From Anomaloglossus baeobatrachus (lineage: Eukaryota; Chordata; Amphibia; Anura; Aromobatidae): DNA of 64,000 bases. The DNA lies in assembly GCF_048569485.1 (NCBI RefSeq), contig NC_134353.1, positions 530,875,008-530,939,007 on the forward strand, written 5' to 3'. The first letter of the stretch is position 1. Each line of letters starts with the position of its first letter. The translations under genes were made by a program, and so were the position numbers. Positions 45,806 to 57,682 of the stretch are shown here, piece after piece. Below the pieces are notes generated by a model that saw only the letters and a list, made by a program, of their open reading frames with translations, ran no database searches and was not told where the DNA came from.

Positions 45806-46361
45806 GGCCCCCTTTACATGTCAGAGAAAAACACACGTTTTTCACCGAGGTGTTAAAGATACAATTGGCCCTCCGTGTGCCACGATTTTGGCATGTGTGT
45901 GTTCTTCGTGTGCTATCCGTGATCGCACACGGAGATCAGGGACTTCTATATTCACCTGTCCACGCCTCTGCTGTCCATGGTGCTGATGTCTTCAGCCGCT
46001 GCTGTTACTTCCGGGTCGGGGGTGCAGTGAATATTCATGAGCATAATTAGTCGGCCTGGAAGCAGGAGACAGCAACGACCGTGACAGCATCGCTGGAGAC
46101 AGGTGAACTTAAAAATAATTTTATTTCAATGATATGTTTTTTTCTGGTACATGTTACACGGCTCACCCCACTGCGTGGTCCTCGTGACATCAGTGATGCC
46201 AGAGAAAAACTGACTTGTCTCCGTGCGGAACACGGTCAGTGAAAAATCACTGATGTGTGCTCAGACCCATTGATTTTAATGGGTCTGCATATGTCCGTGA
46301 TTCTGGTACATGTAAAAACAGCATCATACGTACCAGAATTAGTGACATGTGAAGGGGCCCC
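45806..46361. mobile_element. Short TIR element
   Basis: The left end GGCCCCCTTTACATGTC and, in reverse, the right end GGGGCCCCTTCACATGTC form a terminal inverted repeat about 550 bp apart. No clear target duplication or gene. Non-autonomous DNA transposon, class unknown. Confidence 0.5.
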
Positions 46362-46439
46362 AAGTGTGAGCTGATTTTCTTGTTTTTCTCCTCTACTAAA
46401 GTAGTCAGTGTACAGCTTGTATAACAGTGTAAATTTTGT

Positions 46440-46664
46440 GTGCCCCCAAATAACTCAACACACAGTCATTAATGTCTAAACCGCAGGCTACAAAAGTGAG
46501 TACATCCCTAAGTGAAAATGGCCAAATTGGACCCAATTAGCCACCTTCCTACCCCAGTTTCATGTGACTCATTAGTGTTACAAGGTCTCAGGTGTGAATG
46601 GGGAGCAAGTGTGATAAATTTGGTGTTATCGCTCACACACTCTCTCATACTGGTCACTGGAATA
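46440..46664 (+). mobile_element. Tc1-like relic A, left part
   Basis: This is the untranslated left part of a Tc1-like transposon (TGGTGTTATCGCTCACAC, then TCATACTGGTCACTGG just before the usual start). The first codons resume at about 56990 (AACATGACACCTTATGGC), 10 kb away, after later insertions. Confidence 0.6.
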
Positions 46665-46824
46665 TACACCTCAGCAAAAGGGATAAGACTTAACTTTTAT
46701 TCCATACGTGTTAAAATTATTATTTAGGTCATTTTATTAATAGTAAATAACCACAGACAAAAATGTCTCAAATATCTCTCACATTTTTGTTAGTCTTGTC
46801 CATCATCCCACGAAAGGACTTTAA

Positions 46825-49800
46825 CCCCTTCAGCCCCCAGCCTGTTTTCACCTTAAAGACCCGGCCATTTTTTGCAATTTTGACCAGTGTCACTTTGACA
46901 GGTTATAACTCTGGAACACTTCAACGGATCCTGGCGATTCTGACATTGTTTTTTCGTGACATATTGTACTTCATGATTCATGACAGTGGTAAATTTAGGC
47001 CGATATGTTTTGCGTTTATTTGTGAAAATTTCGGAAATTTGGCGAAAATTTTGAAAATTTCGCAATTTTCAAAATTTGAAATTTTATGCCCATAAATCTG
47101 AGAGATATGTCACACAAAATAGTTACTAAATAACATTTCCCACTTGTCTGCTTTACACCAACACAATTTTTGAAAAAAAAAAATTCCGTTAGGAAGTTAG
47201 AAGGGTTCAAAGTTCATCAGCAATTTCTCATTTTTCCAACAAAATTTACAAAAAAAAATTTTTTAGGTACCACATCACATTTGGAGTGATTTGAGAAACC
47301 TAGGCGAAAGAAAATACTCCATTCTAAAATCTGCACCCCTCACTCTGCTCAAAACCACATCCAAGAAGTTTATTAACCCTTTAGGATCTTCACAGCAACC
47401 AAAGCAATGTAGAAGAAAAAATGAAAATTATACTTTTTTAAACACAAAAATGTTACTTTAGCCATTAAAATTAGTATTTTCACAAGGGTATCAGGAAAAA
47501 TGCATCATAAAATGTATCGTGCATTTTCTCCTGAGTACGCAGATACCTCATATGTGGTGGAAATAAAATGTTTGGGCACACGGCAGGACTCTGAAGGCAA
47601 GGAGCGCCATTTGAATTTATGAGTGCAAAATTAGCTGTACTCATTAGCGGATGCCATGTCGGGTTTGAAGACTCCCTGAGGTGCCTAAACAATGGAGCTC
47701 CCCCATAGGTGACCCCATTTTGGAAACTGGAGCCCTCAAATATTTTTTCTAGATGTTTGATGTGCACTTTGAACCCCTGGGGGCTTGACAGACGTTTATA
47801 ACGTTGAGCCGTGAAAAGAAAAAATTTTTTTTTTTACCACAAAACTGTTGCTTCAACCAGGTAGCTTTTTTTATCACAAGGGTATCAGGAAAAAATGCAC
47901 CATAAAATGTATTGTGCATTTTGTCCTGAGTACGCAGATACCTCATATGTGGTGGAAATCAAATGTTTGGGCACACAGCAGGACTCGGAAGGCAAGGAGC
48001 GCCATTTCACAGCAAAATTGGTTGGAATTATTAGCAGACGCCATGTTGCATTTGGAGACCCCCTGAGGTGCCTAAACAATGGAGCTCCCCCACATGTGAT
48101 CCCATTTTGGAAACTAGACCCCCCATACAAAAAAATTTGTTTGGCGAAATAAAAAATACAGACATCAGTAAACAAAAAAAATGAATAAAAACAAAAAAAT
48201 ATGAGCGCCTGCCACTAAGACCAGTGCCAAACGTGAGAGCAATGCACGAGTCTCGCATTGCATCATCCACTCCAGTCTGGAAGCGAGCAACTGCGCTGGA
48301 TAATGCGATGCGAGAGGGCGGGGCGGCAGATGAGAAAGGGCGCAGCGGATGGAAGATGGGAAAGGGCGCAGTGGATGGAGGAGCGGCAGAGGATGGGAAA
48401 GGGCACAGCGGATGGATGATGGGAAATGGTGCAGCGGATGGAGGAGCGGCGGAGGATGGGGGGAGGGAGGTGAGATGGGGATACCTACCTTACAGGATGG
48501 ATCTAGGCAGCAGGATCACAGCAGACAGAAGAGGCAGCAGATGAAGGAGGCAACAGATTGAGGAGTGTGAGAGGGGGCAGTAGATGAAGGGGATGGGAGA
48601 GAGCAGGCAGCAGATCGGGGAGGGGGGCAGAGTCTGATGGGAGAGAGAGCTGGCACATCGAGGAGGGGGGCCCCGGGGGGAGGGGGCCCCCAGAACATGG
48701 AGGGGGGAGGGTGGCTTGCAGCACATGTGGGGGGAGGGTGGCTTGCAGCACATGTGGGGGGAGGGTGACTTGCAGCACATGGAGGGGGAGGAGGTGTAGT
48801 GGCGATGGAGAAGGGGCAGCCGATGAAGGAGGCGGCAGCGGCCGATCGGGAACAGTGGGGGCCGATTCGGGGGCAGCAGCGGCTGAAAAAGGTGGGTGCG
48901 ACGGCGGCGGGGACAGTGGCGAACGTGGTGGCGGGGACAGTGGCGGGCAGGGAGATCGGGGACAGCGGTGGATCGGGAGCAGCGGCGGGGCGATCGGAGA
49001 CAGCGGCAGGGCTGGCGGTGGCGATGGGAGCCGCGGCAAGGCTGGCGGTGGCGGGCGGGGCGATCAGAGACAGCGGCGGGGCTGGGGCTGGCGGGCGGGG
49101 CGATCGGAGACAGCGGCGGGGCTGGCGCTGGTGGGCGGGGCGATCGGAGACACAGTGGCGGGGCTGGCGGTGGCGACCGGAGCCGCGGCGGGGCTGGCGG
49201 TGGTGGGCGGGGCGATCGGAGACAGCGGCGGGGCTGGGGCTGGCGGGCGGGGCGATCGGAGACAGCGGCGGGGCTGGGGCTGGCGGGCGGGGCGATCGGA
49301 GACAGCGGCGGGGCTGGCGGTGGCGGGCGGGGCGATCGGAGACAGCGGCAGGGCTGGGGCTGGCGGGCGGGGCGATCAGAGACAGCAGCGGCGCTGGCGG
49401 GCGGGGGCGATCGGAGACAGCGGCGGGGCTGGCGGGGCGATCGGAGACAGCGGCGGGGCTGGCGCTGGCGGGCGGGGCGATAGGAGACAGCGGCGGGGCT
49501 GGCAGGGCGATCAGGGACAGGAGCGGGTGGCGGGAGCAGCAACTTACCGATGGGCACCCGCAGAGACCGCTCTCCTCGGCTTTCAGGGACGGACACAGGT
49601 CACCGGCACCAGATCCACGGTGATTGGAGAGATCGGTCACAAGACTGGTCTCCAATCAGAGCTGGGGGCGGGTGAAGCACCGATCACCCAGCTCCAGCCA
49701 AAGGCCAGTGCTACAGCAGCACTGATCAGGGCTGGATTTCAATGTTCCAGCCATTTTCAATGGCTGGAACATTACAGTGACTGTAATTGGCTGAGCGGCG

Positions 49801-50021
49801 TTCGTCAGCCAATCACAGCCTCTGTAGGTTCGGGGAGGAGGCACCACCCCTCCTGAGGTCAGGCAGAGGTCCCCTCCTTCCCGAATCTACTGTTTAATTA
49901 AACAAATTTCACTCCCCGGGGCTCCGGGACCGCGATTTCGCCATGACGTACTGGGTACGTCATGTGTCGTTTAGCACCATGTCACCATGACGTACCCAGT
50001 ACATCAAGGGTCGTTAAGGGG
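46825..50021. mobile_element. piggyBac-like TTAA element B, 3.2 kb, non-autonomous
   Basis: TTAA is duplicated at 46821-46824 and 50022-50025; the element starts CCCCTTCAG and its reversed end starts CCCCTTAACG. Its first ~650 bp and 390-bp units (47480-48120) match element A, but the second half is a different GC-rich minisatellite and the 3' tail differs. No transposase. Confidence 0.75.
48950..49515 (+). repeat. GC-rich minisatellite of about 42 bp
   Basis: GCGGGCGGGGCGATCGGAGA recurs every 40-60 bp with AGCGGCGGGGCTGG between copies. It keeps several frames open on both strands (up to about 380 residues of low complexity); these are not credible genes. Confidence 0.85.
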
Positions 50022-50123
50022 TTAAGGATTTTGTTCCTGTAAATCAGGAAATCAGTTTTATTAGTGCACTGGTTATTATTCAGGTCATTTTATTAATAGT
50101 AAATAATTTTAATAAACTGTATG

Positions 50124-50129
<6 letters not shown>

Positions 50130-50158
<29 letters not shown>
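50130..50158. repeat. TA microsatellite
   Basis: A TA run adjoins the left end of Tc1 element C. A longer one at 56859-56909 adjoins its right end. Confidence 0.8.
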
Positions 50159-50161
<3 letters not shown>

Positions 50162-50433
50162 AAAAGTTTGGACACACCTCATTCAAAGAGTTTTCTTTAT
50201 TTACAGGACTCTGAAAATTGTAGATTCACATTCAAGGCATCAAAACTATAAATTAAAACATGTGGAATGAAATTCTTAAAAAAGTGTAAAATAACTGGAA
50301 ATATGTCTTATATTCTAGGATCTTCAAAGTAGTCACCTTTTGCTTTCATTACTACTTTGCACACTCTTGGCATTCGCTTGATGAGCTTCAAGAAGTAGTC
50401 ACCGGAAATGGTTTTCCAACAGTCTTGATGGAG

Positions 50434-50596
50434 TTAACAGAGATGCTTAGCACTTGTTGGCCCTTTTGCCTTTACTCTGCGGTCCAGCTCACCCCAAACC
50501 ATCTCAATTGGGTTCAGGTCTGGTGACTGTGGAGACCAGGTTATCTGGCGTAGCACCCCATCACTTTCATTCTTAGTCAAATAGCCCTTATACAGC
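50434..50596 (-). pseudogene. Tc1 element C transposase, C-terminal part
   Basis: ESDGVLRQITWSPQSPDLNP is followed by IEMVWGELDRRVK; PDLNPIE holds the third catalytic acid of the DDE triad. Confidence 0.7.
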
Positions 50597-50601
50597 CTGG
50601 A

Positions 50602-51254
50602 TGTCAGAGTTCCGGGATTTCCAGTTTTCTTCTGAAGGATCTTGCCCTTTGTTAACATGGAGTTTTCTGTTCTGTTGCCCTACTTCCTGTTCATCTGTTT
50701 AAAAGCCCGCCCCTAAGCTTTGTCCAGTTGCCTGAGTATACTGCTTCCTGTGTACTCCTGCCCTGCTGCTCTCATCTCCTGATTGCTGTTTGGATCCTGT
50801 TGAAACACCTGACACCAGCTCTGGACTTCACCTGTCTCATCAAGCTGTGCTCGGACTCTGTCTGCCGTCTCTGGTCGGCACTTCTGCCCGGTCCCTTCCG
50901 TTTCAGATCCACCCTAGGACTCACATCACGTACGGACATTTTTTGGACTATACCTGTTGCCCTTTCGTGTCCCGGCTGCTGCGCATTTAGGCCTTCTGGG
51001 GTGATTGCCAGACAGCCCCTGTATAGGGGTTCGCTCCTGGTGGTCTCCCTGGGGGAGTCCGGTGCGCGGTCCCGGGAATTCCCCTTTGCTCTGAACCCGG
51101 CAGGTATTTACTGTGTTTATGTTCTACTGTGTATATTCTGTTCTGTGTACATATTGTGGTTACATATTATAAAACGTCTTTGCACCAAGAACCCATCTCT
51201 GGTTGTCATTGCCCTAACGCAATCGAAATCCTCAGTACATACAATAGTATTACA
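50602..51254 (+). repeat. Gypsy 3 5' LTR
   Basis: A TTTAAAA box at 50698 is followed by GCCTGAGTATA at 50730-50740, the predicted RNA start and self-primer. A long frame through the LTR is not meaningful. Confidence 0.85.
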
Positions 51255-51255
51255 T

Positions 51256-51266
51256 TATACTCAGGC
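51256..51266 (+). promoter_or_regulatory. Gypsy 3 self-primer binding site
   Basis: TATACTCAGGC, one base after the LTR, is the exact complement of GCCTGAGTATA (50730-50740; also 55826-55836 in the 3' LTR). Confidence 0.8.
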
Positions 51267-51290
51267 CAATAAGAGGATTTCGCTGGGGCA

Positions 51291-52727
51291 ATGACGGAGA
51301 CACGAGTAGATCAGCTTTTCTCCATGATTAACTCCTTGCAGCAGGAGATGGAGGCGGTGCAAACTAAGCTTAGAGACGTGGAGGTACAGCTGGGCCATGA
51401 TCACCAGGTACTGGGTCCGGCTATTCAGGATTTGCAATCCAGAATGAAGGCTCAGGAAGCCACCCCCGCTACATCCGTATCAGCTGCCGGTATGCCTAGG
51501 TTACCTCCATTTCGTTTCAGTGGTGATTGAAGTCAGTTCCGTGGGTTTGAAAACCAGTGTATACTGTTTTTTGATGTACATGCTGATTATTACCGGTCTG
51601 ACCGGTCAAAAGTGTTATGTATAATCATGTTGTTAACCTCACGAGCACTGGCTTGGGCTAATCCTATGATTGAGAATCGTGATATCCGTTTAAATAACCT
51701 GGATGACTTTTTAACAGCAATGGCGCAAATGTTTGATGATCCTAATCGCCGTGCTACCACTGAATCGGCTCTGCTTTCCTTACGTCAGGGAAAGCGGTCT
51801 GTCGTCGAATACGCCACTGAGTTCAAAAGGTTAGTGGTAGACACCGACTGGGGAAACAATGCGCTATTGTCAGTTTTCAGAAAGGGTCTGTCCGGTACCA
51901 TCAAGGACGAGTTAGCTCGTGCCGAATCTCCACAGGATTTTGAACTATTTCTCCAACACTGTGTGCGTATCGATACCCGCTTGACGGAACGCAGACAGGA
52001 AAAATGGGCAGCTGTAAACCGGGTAACCAACTTTGCGTTTCCTTCTAGAGAACCCGCTCACAAGACGCCACGGGAGGCCGAGGATGTTCCTATGCAAGTG
52101 GACTCTCTACAAAGGCGAGAGACCAACGAACGTCGTGAACATCGGCTCCGTGAGCGTTTGTGTTTCTATTGTGGTCAATCGGACCATTTTCTGATTGACT
52201 GCCCAAAACGTCCAAATCGCCCGAATAAGGTACTGGCAGCAATGGCAGAGTGTGACAACACGGACGCAGAGTCCGATATCTCTGAGGCAAGTTTACACCT
52301 GGATGCGGTATTTCCCTCGACATTGATGTCAACTTCACCTAAGGACCCAGAAGGGAAATACACCCATTGCTCGCTTCCCATTCAGATACGGTGGGAGGGA
52401 CAGTTAATTCCTACATCTGCTATGATAGACTTTGGGGCAGGGGGAAATTTCATGGACTCTTCTTTTGCCAGGAAACACGGTATCCAGACTCAACAAAGAT
52501 CCTCACCGGTTACCATGGAGACGGTAGACGGTTCTCCATTAGTTTACGGACCAGTGGATCGGGAGACAGTACCCTTTGAATGTGTGATGAAACCAGGTCA
52601 GCAGGAGACCCTTGTTTTCATGTTGATTTCTTCTCCCCATTTTCCGATAATTTTAGGAATTCCTTGGCTGCGGTCTACAAATCCAGTCATCGATTGGGAG
52701 ACTAAAGAAATATCCTTCCCACCCTAG
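51291..52727 (+). pseudogene. Gypsy 3 gag and protease
   Basis: It starts MTETRVDQLFSMINSLQQEM. The capsid-like region has LRQGKRSVVEYATEFKRLVV and DWGNNALLSVFRKGLSG; the CCHC knuckle is CFYCGQSDHFLIDCPKRP; the protease region is MIDFGAGGNFMDSSF (DFG where DSG or DTG is usual) and IILGIPWL. Broken. Confidence 0.8.
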
Positions 52728-52773
52728 AGTGGTCCGACCATTAGTCCAACTGTACCGGTTCCAGTAACACCGA

Positions 52774-54250
52774 ATGCGGAGGGCACTGTACAGGTACGTG
52801 TTCTACCCCCGGTTTATAATGACTTCGCTGATATATGCGACAAAAAAAAAAGCAGATCGGCTTCCCCCGCATAGACCGTATGATTGTCCCATAGACTTAC
52901 TCCCAGGGGCAGAGATCCCGTTTGGTCATGTCTACCCGTTGGCGGCACCTGAGTTACAAGCACTAAAAGATTACATCGATGAAAACCTATCCAAGGGATT
53001 TATTCGACCTTCTACCTCACCAGCAGGGGCCCCCATCTTTTTCGTGAAAAAGAAAGAGGGGACTCTGAGACCTTGTATCGACTACCGGGAACTAAATAAG
53101 ATAACCATCCGGAACCGGTATCCATTACCGTTGATTCCCGAACTATTGGAGAGAGTACAACAGGCCAAAATATTTACTAAATTGGATCTCCGTGGGGCAT
53201 ATAATCTACTCCGCATACGTCCCGGGGACGAGTGGAAAACAGCGCTCAGATGTCGGTATGGACATTATGAGTATCTAGTGATGCCTTTCGGACTTTGTAA
53301 CGCCCCTGCGGCTTTCCAACACCTAGTCAACGATATTTTTAGGGATATAATGGACCAGTTCATGGTGATTTACCTGGATGATATCTTGATCTTTTCTGAT
53401 TCCCTACAGGAACACCAGGAGCACGTCAAGACAGTACTTACCCGTCTGAGGGCTAACCACCTGTATATTAAACTGGAGAAGTGCGAATTCCATTGCTCAA
53501 ATATACAATTTTTAGGATATGTCATCTCTCCTCAGGGACTGAACATGGAGTCTGGCAAGATACGGGCAATTCTAGACTGGCCGGAACCGGGAAACATCAA
53601 GGAGGTACAACGCTTTGTCGGTTTTGCTAACTTTTACAGACGCTTTATCCGCAACTTTTCAGAGATCGTCCGTCCTATCACTCTGTTAACCAAAAAGGGG
53701 CAGACGTTTGTGTGGTCCGCCCAGGCCCAGGAAGCTTTCAATCGTCTCAAGGTTTGTTTTTAACTCAGCGCCAATACTAATACACCCGAATCCCGCACTC
53801 CCTTTTATTGTGGAAGTCGATGCTTCCGATTATGCATTAGGGGCTATCCTTTCACAAAGGACTGGGGACAAGAGTCTCTTGCACCCGTGTGCTTTCTTTT
53901 CTCGCCGGTTGTCCCCTGCAGAAAAAAACTATGACATTGCGGACAAGGAATTGTTGGCGATTATTTCTGCTTTTAAGGAATGGAGACACCACTTACAGGG
54001 AGCAGCGCAACAAGTGATAGTTCTCACAGACCATCGTAACCTAGAATTCCTTAAATCTGCCAGGTGCCTGTCTCCACGGCAAGCCCGTTGGAGCCTGTTC
54101 CTTAACCAGTTCAATTTTATCGTTACATACCGTCCAGGGTCACGTAATGGGAAAACCGATGCCTTGTCCCGAATCCACGCAATGGACTCCGTGCCTGGAA
54201 ACCCGTCTCAGACCATTTTATCAGATGCCAATTTTGTTGGAGTAATCCGG
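52774..54250 (+). pseudogene. Gypsy 3 reverse transcriptase and RNase H
   Basis: RT motifs: [65 protein letters not shown]. RNase H: VEVDASDYALGAILSQ, DKELLAI, TDHRNLEFL, KTDALSR. Confidence 0.85.
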
Positions 54251-55674
54251 GACCAGGACTTGTGGAAGGACATCAAGCTGGCCTATGATGGTGACGTATT
54301 TCTTGCTGCCCCCCCGAATGATGTGACTCTTGTCTTTCGGAATGGTGTGTGGTTGAGAGAGCAACGTATTTATGTCCCGGAGGCTGTACGACTTCGGGTT
54401 CTCAAGTTGGTCCATGACTCCATGTTGGCAGGTCATAGGGGGGTACAGAAGACACAGGAATTACTGGGTCGTTTTTTCTGGTGGCCTACCTGTTTAAAGG
54501 ATGTGAAAGACTATGTCCACTCATGTGTGGTTTGTGCCCGGTGCAAGGTCCCTCGTGTGGCTCCTACTGGACTCCTTCAACCGTTACCCGTACCATCTCG
54601 CCCTTGGGGATCCATCTCAATGGATTTTATTGTGGAGTTGCTCGTCTCGGGCGGTAACAATACCATTTTGGTGGTAGTGGATCGGTTGACAAAGGCTGCT
54701 CACTTTATTCCATGTACCGGTCTTCCCTCAACCGCAGAGACAGTGGATTTGGTTATCCGGAATATATTTCGGTTGCATGGGGTACCGGATGAGATCATCT
54801 CTGACCGGGGCGTGCAGTTCACTTCTAAGTTCTGGAAGGGTTTTGTTCGGCACTCCATATTGATGTCTGTTTGTCTTCTGCATACCATCCCCAGACAAAT
54901 GGGCAAACCGAACGGACTAATCAAACCCTGGAGCAGTACCTGCGATGTTATGTCAGCCATCTGCAGGACGATTGGTTGCAGCTGCTTCCTTTGGCGGAGT
55001 TCTCGTATAACAACACTCAGAGCAGCTCCACTAAGGTAACGCCCTTTTTCGCTAACTTGGGTTACCATCCGAATATTTTGCCTAGGTCACCGGTGGCGGT
55101 TTCGGTGCCAGCGGTGGAGGACAGATTGACGGAGCTACAACGGAATCTGGAGGTTTTAAAGGACTCTTTGGCTTCGGCTCAGGAGCATTACAAGAAGTCG
55201 GCAGACACTCACCGGAAACAGACACCCATGTATAAGGTAGGGGACTCGGTGTGGTTATCCACCAAGAATCTGAAACTAGGTGTTCCTTCGCAGAAGCTGG
55301 GGCAGAAATTCATTGGTCCGTTCAAGATCACCGGGATAGTGAGCTCTGTGGCCTGTCGGCTGAGGTTGCCGCACAATTTAAAGGTACACCCGGTCTTTCA
55401 CGTTTCTCTGCTGAAACCAGTTTCCCCTAATACGTTTCAAGGTCGTATCGTGCCTCCTCCTCCACCAGTGATGGTTGATGGCCAGGAGCAGTTTGTGGTT
55501 GAGGACATTATTGACTCCCGGCTCCATCGGCATCGGCTTCAGTATCTGGTACGTTGGCAGGGGTACTCCCCCGAGGACGATTCCTGGGAACCTGTGGGTA
55601 ACATCCGAGTGCCCCGCAAGGTTGCTCAGTTTCATCGGAGGTACCCGGACAAGCCTGGCCCTGGTCCGTCCTGA
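54251..55674 (+). pseudogene. Gypsy 3 integrase and chromodomain
   Basis: Zinc-finger region (HDSMLAGHRG, CVVCARCK), core (SMDFIVELLVSGG, SDRGVQFTSKFW, AYHPQTNGQTERTNQ) and a chromodomain (EQFVVEDIIDSR, YLVRWQGYSPEDDSWEP). Broken. Confidence 0.85.
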
Positions 55675-55699
55675 GGCCGTTTCTGGGGGGGGGGAGTAC

Positions 55700-56350
55700 T
55701 GTCAGAGTTCCGGGATTTCCAGTTTTCTTCTGAAGGATCTTGCCCTTTGTTAACATGGAGTTTTCTGTTCTGTTGCCCTACTTCCTGTTCATGTTTAAAA
55801 GCGCGCCCCTAAGCTTTGTCTATTTGCCTGAGTATACTGCTTCCTGTGTACTCCTGCCCTGCTGCTCTCATCTCCTGATTGCTGTTTGGATCCTGTTGAA
55901 ACATCCGACACCAGCTCTGGACTTCACCTGTCTCATCAAGCTGTGCTCGGACTCTGTCTGCCGTCTCTGGTCGGCACTTCTGCCCGGTCCCTTCCGTTTC
56001 ATATCCACCCTAGGACTCACATCACGTACGGACATTTTTTGGACTATACCTGTTGCCCTTTCGTGTCCCGGCTGCTGCGCATTTAGGCCTTCTGGGGTGA
56101 TTGCCAGACAGCCCCTGTATAGGGGTTCTCTCCTGGTGGTCTCCCTGGGGGAGTCCGGTGCGCGGTCCCGGGAATTCCCCTTTGCTCTGAACCCGGCAGG
56201 TATTTACTGTGTTTATGTTCTATTGTGTATATTCTGTTCTGTGTACATATTGTGGTTACATATTATAAAACGTCTTTGCACCAAGAACCCGTCTCTGGTT
56301 GTCATTGCCCTAACGCAATCGAAATCCTCAGTACATACAATAGTATTACA
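55700..56350 (+). repeat. Gypsy 3 3' LTR
   Basis: 651 bp, preceded by a G-run polypurine tract ending AGTAC at 55685-55699. Confidence 0.85.
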
Positions 56351-56556
56351 CTGGAGGTGTGTTTGGGGTCATTATCCTGTTGAAAAATAAATGATAGTCC
56401 AACTAAACGCAAACCAGATGGAATAGCACGCCGCTACAAGATGCTGTGGTAGGCATGCTGGTTCTGTATGCCTTCAATTTTGGATAAATCATCAACAGTG
56501 TTCAACAGTGTCACCAGCAAAGCACACCCACACCATCATACCTCCTCCTCCATGCT

Positions 56557-56815
56557 TCACGGTGGGAACCAGCCATAAAGAGTCCATCCGTTCACCTTTT
56601 CTACAAAGACACGGTGGTTGGATCCAAAGATCTCAAATTTTGACCCATCAGACCAAAGCACAGATTTCCACTGGTCTAATGTCCATTCCTTGTGTTCTTT
56701 AGCCCAAACAAGTCTCTTCTGCTTGTTGCCTGTCCTTAGCAGTAGTTTCCTAGCAGCTATTTTACCATGAAGGCCTGCTGCACAAAGTCTCCTCTTATCA
56801 GTTGTTCTAGAGATT
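56557..56815 (-). pseudogene. Tc1 element C transposase, middle part
   Basis: KRLVWAKEHKEWTLDQWKSV runs into LWSDGSKFEIFGSNHR, the first catalytic Asp region (usually SDE, here SDG). The helix-turn-helix domain that should precede it is missing. Confidence 0.7.
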
Positions 56816-56842
56816 AGGTGTGTCCAAACTTTTGGTCTGTAC

Positions 56843-56915
<73 letters not shown>

Positions 56916-56985
56916 AAAATATTCTCTTTTGCAGTGAGGTGTACATTATCCAGGGATTTTTTCAATACTTCAGTGAATAGTCACT

Positions 56986-57135
56986 GAAACCTCAACATGA
57001 CACCTTATGGCAAAGAGTATTCTGTGGATCTAGAAAAGAATTGTCGCTCTACAGTAAGATGACCTAGGCTATAAGAAGATTGTCAATACCCTGACACTGA
57101 GCTGCAGCACGTTTGAGAAGATCATATAGCGATTA
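56986..57135 (+). pseudogene. Tc1-like relic A, transposase start
   Basis: ACATGACACCTTATGGCAAA begins a decayed Tc1 transposase (MTPYGKEYSVDLEKNC-like), with the helix-turn-helix coding region (GYKKIVNTL) recognisable. Sequence identity to Tc1 stops near 57135, where a different repeat (AGGGAATCTGTCACCACA) follows. Confidence 0.6.
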
Positions 57136-57653
57136 AAGGGAATCTGTCACCACATTTTTGCTCCCCCATCCCAAATATAAAGCAAAATCTACAATGTAAT
57201 GGTTCACAAATAAACGTATACAGGTGTTAGAATAGCCAAGTCAAAGTCCAGACCTGAATCCAGTCGAGAATCTGTGGAAAGAGCTGAAAACTGCTGTTCA
57301 CAAACGCTGTCCATCTAACCTCACTCAGCTCGACATATTTGCAAAGGAAGAATGGGCAAGAATTTCAGTCTCTCGATGTGCAACACTGATAGATACATAC
57401 CCCAAGTGACTTGCAGCTGTAATTGCAGCAAAAGGTGGCGCTACAAAGTATTAACTTAAAGGGGCCGAATAATATTGCACACCCAAATTTTCAGTTTATT
57501 ATTATTTTTTATAAAAGTTTAAAATAAGCAAGTAAAATATATCTTTGTACCGTGTTAGCCAGTAGAGATAAAAAAATTGTTTAAAAGAACAGAGAGTCCT
57601 CAGTGGTTGATACCTTTTAATGGCTAACTGAAAAGATGGTAATAATTGCAAGC

Positions 57654-57682
57654 TTTCGAGACTACTCAGGTCTCTTCATCAG
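57654..57682 (-). ncRNA. Hammerhead-ribozyme-like core, PLE 4 left arm
   Basis: Minus strand: CTGATGA, stem GAGAC/GTCTC with loop CTGAGTA, then GAAA and GCTTGC. Both core strands match consensus and the stem is perfect. Confidence 0.65.

Larger units (their letters stand above)
50602..56350 (+). mobile_element. Gypsy 3: second Ty3/Gypsy chromovirus family
   Basis: A CTGGA duplication (50597-50601, 56351-56355) flanks LTRs of 653 bp (50602-51254) and 651 bp (55700-56350), TGTCAG to TTACA. Gag, protease, RT, RNase H, integrase and chromodomain follow in order. The LTRs differ at about ten positions and one 2-bp gap by eye (about 1.5%), slightly older than Gypsy 1 and 2. It is broken, with several breaks. 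The LTR is unrelated in sequence to Gypsy 1 and 2 but functionally parallel. Confidence 0.9.
50159..56846 (-). mobile_element. Tc1-like element C, internally deleted, carrying Gypsy 3
   Basis: The ends ACCAAAAGTTTGGACACACC (50159) and the inverted copy at about 56817-56836 mark a Tc1-like transposon. Minus-strand coding pieces are 56815-56557 and 50601-50434. The N-terminal DNA-binding part is absent, so without the insert it is about 0.9 kb and cannot move by itself. Gypsy 3 sits in it with a clean CTGGA duplication. Confidence 0.75.
46665..56943. mobile_element. TIR element B inserted in Tc1 relic A
   Basis: The left end TACACCTCAGCAAAAGGG and the reversed right end TACACCTCACTGCAAAAG form an inverted repeat. 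Own sequence is about 46665-46824, 50026-50130 and 56910-56943; the rest is younger insertions. A 33-bp motif (AGGTCATTTTATTAATAG region) occurs at 46725 and 50088. Perhaps mariner-like. Confidence 0.4.

Noticed and set aside
48490-49856. Frames of up to 380 residues on both strands, rich in Pro/Ala/Arg or Gly/Ala/Arg
   Set aside because: They come from a GC-rich ~42-bp minisatellite without stops in several frames at once; no domain or conserved block.
50728-51294. 188-residue frame in the Gypsy 3 LTR, seen again at 55740-56390
   Set aside because: It duplicates because the LTR is duplicated; low-complexity, no known domain.
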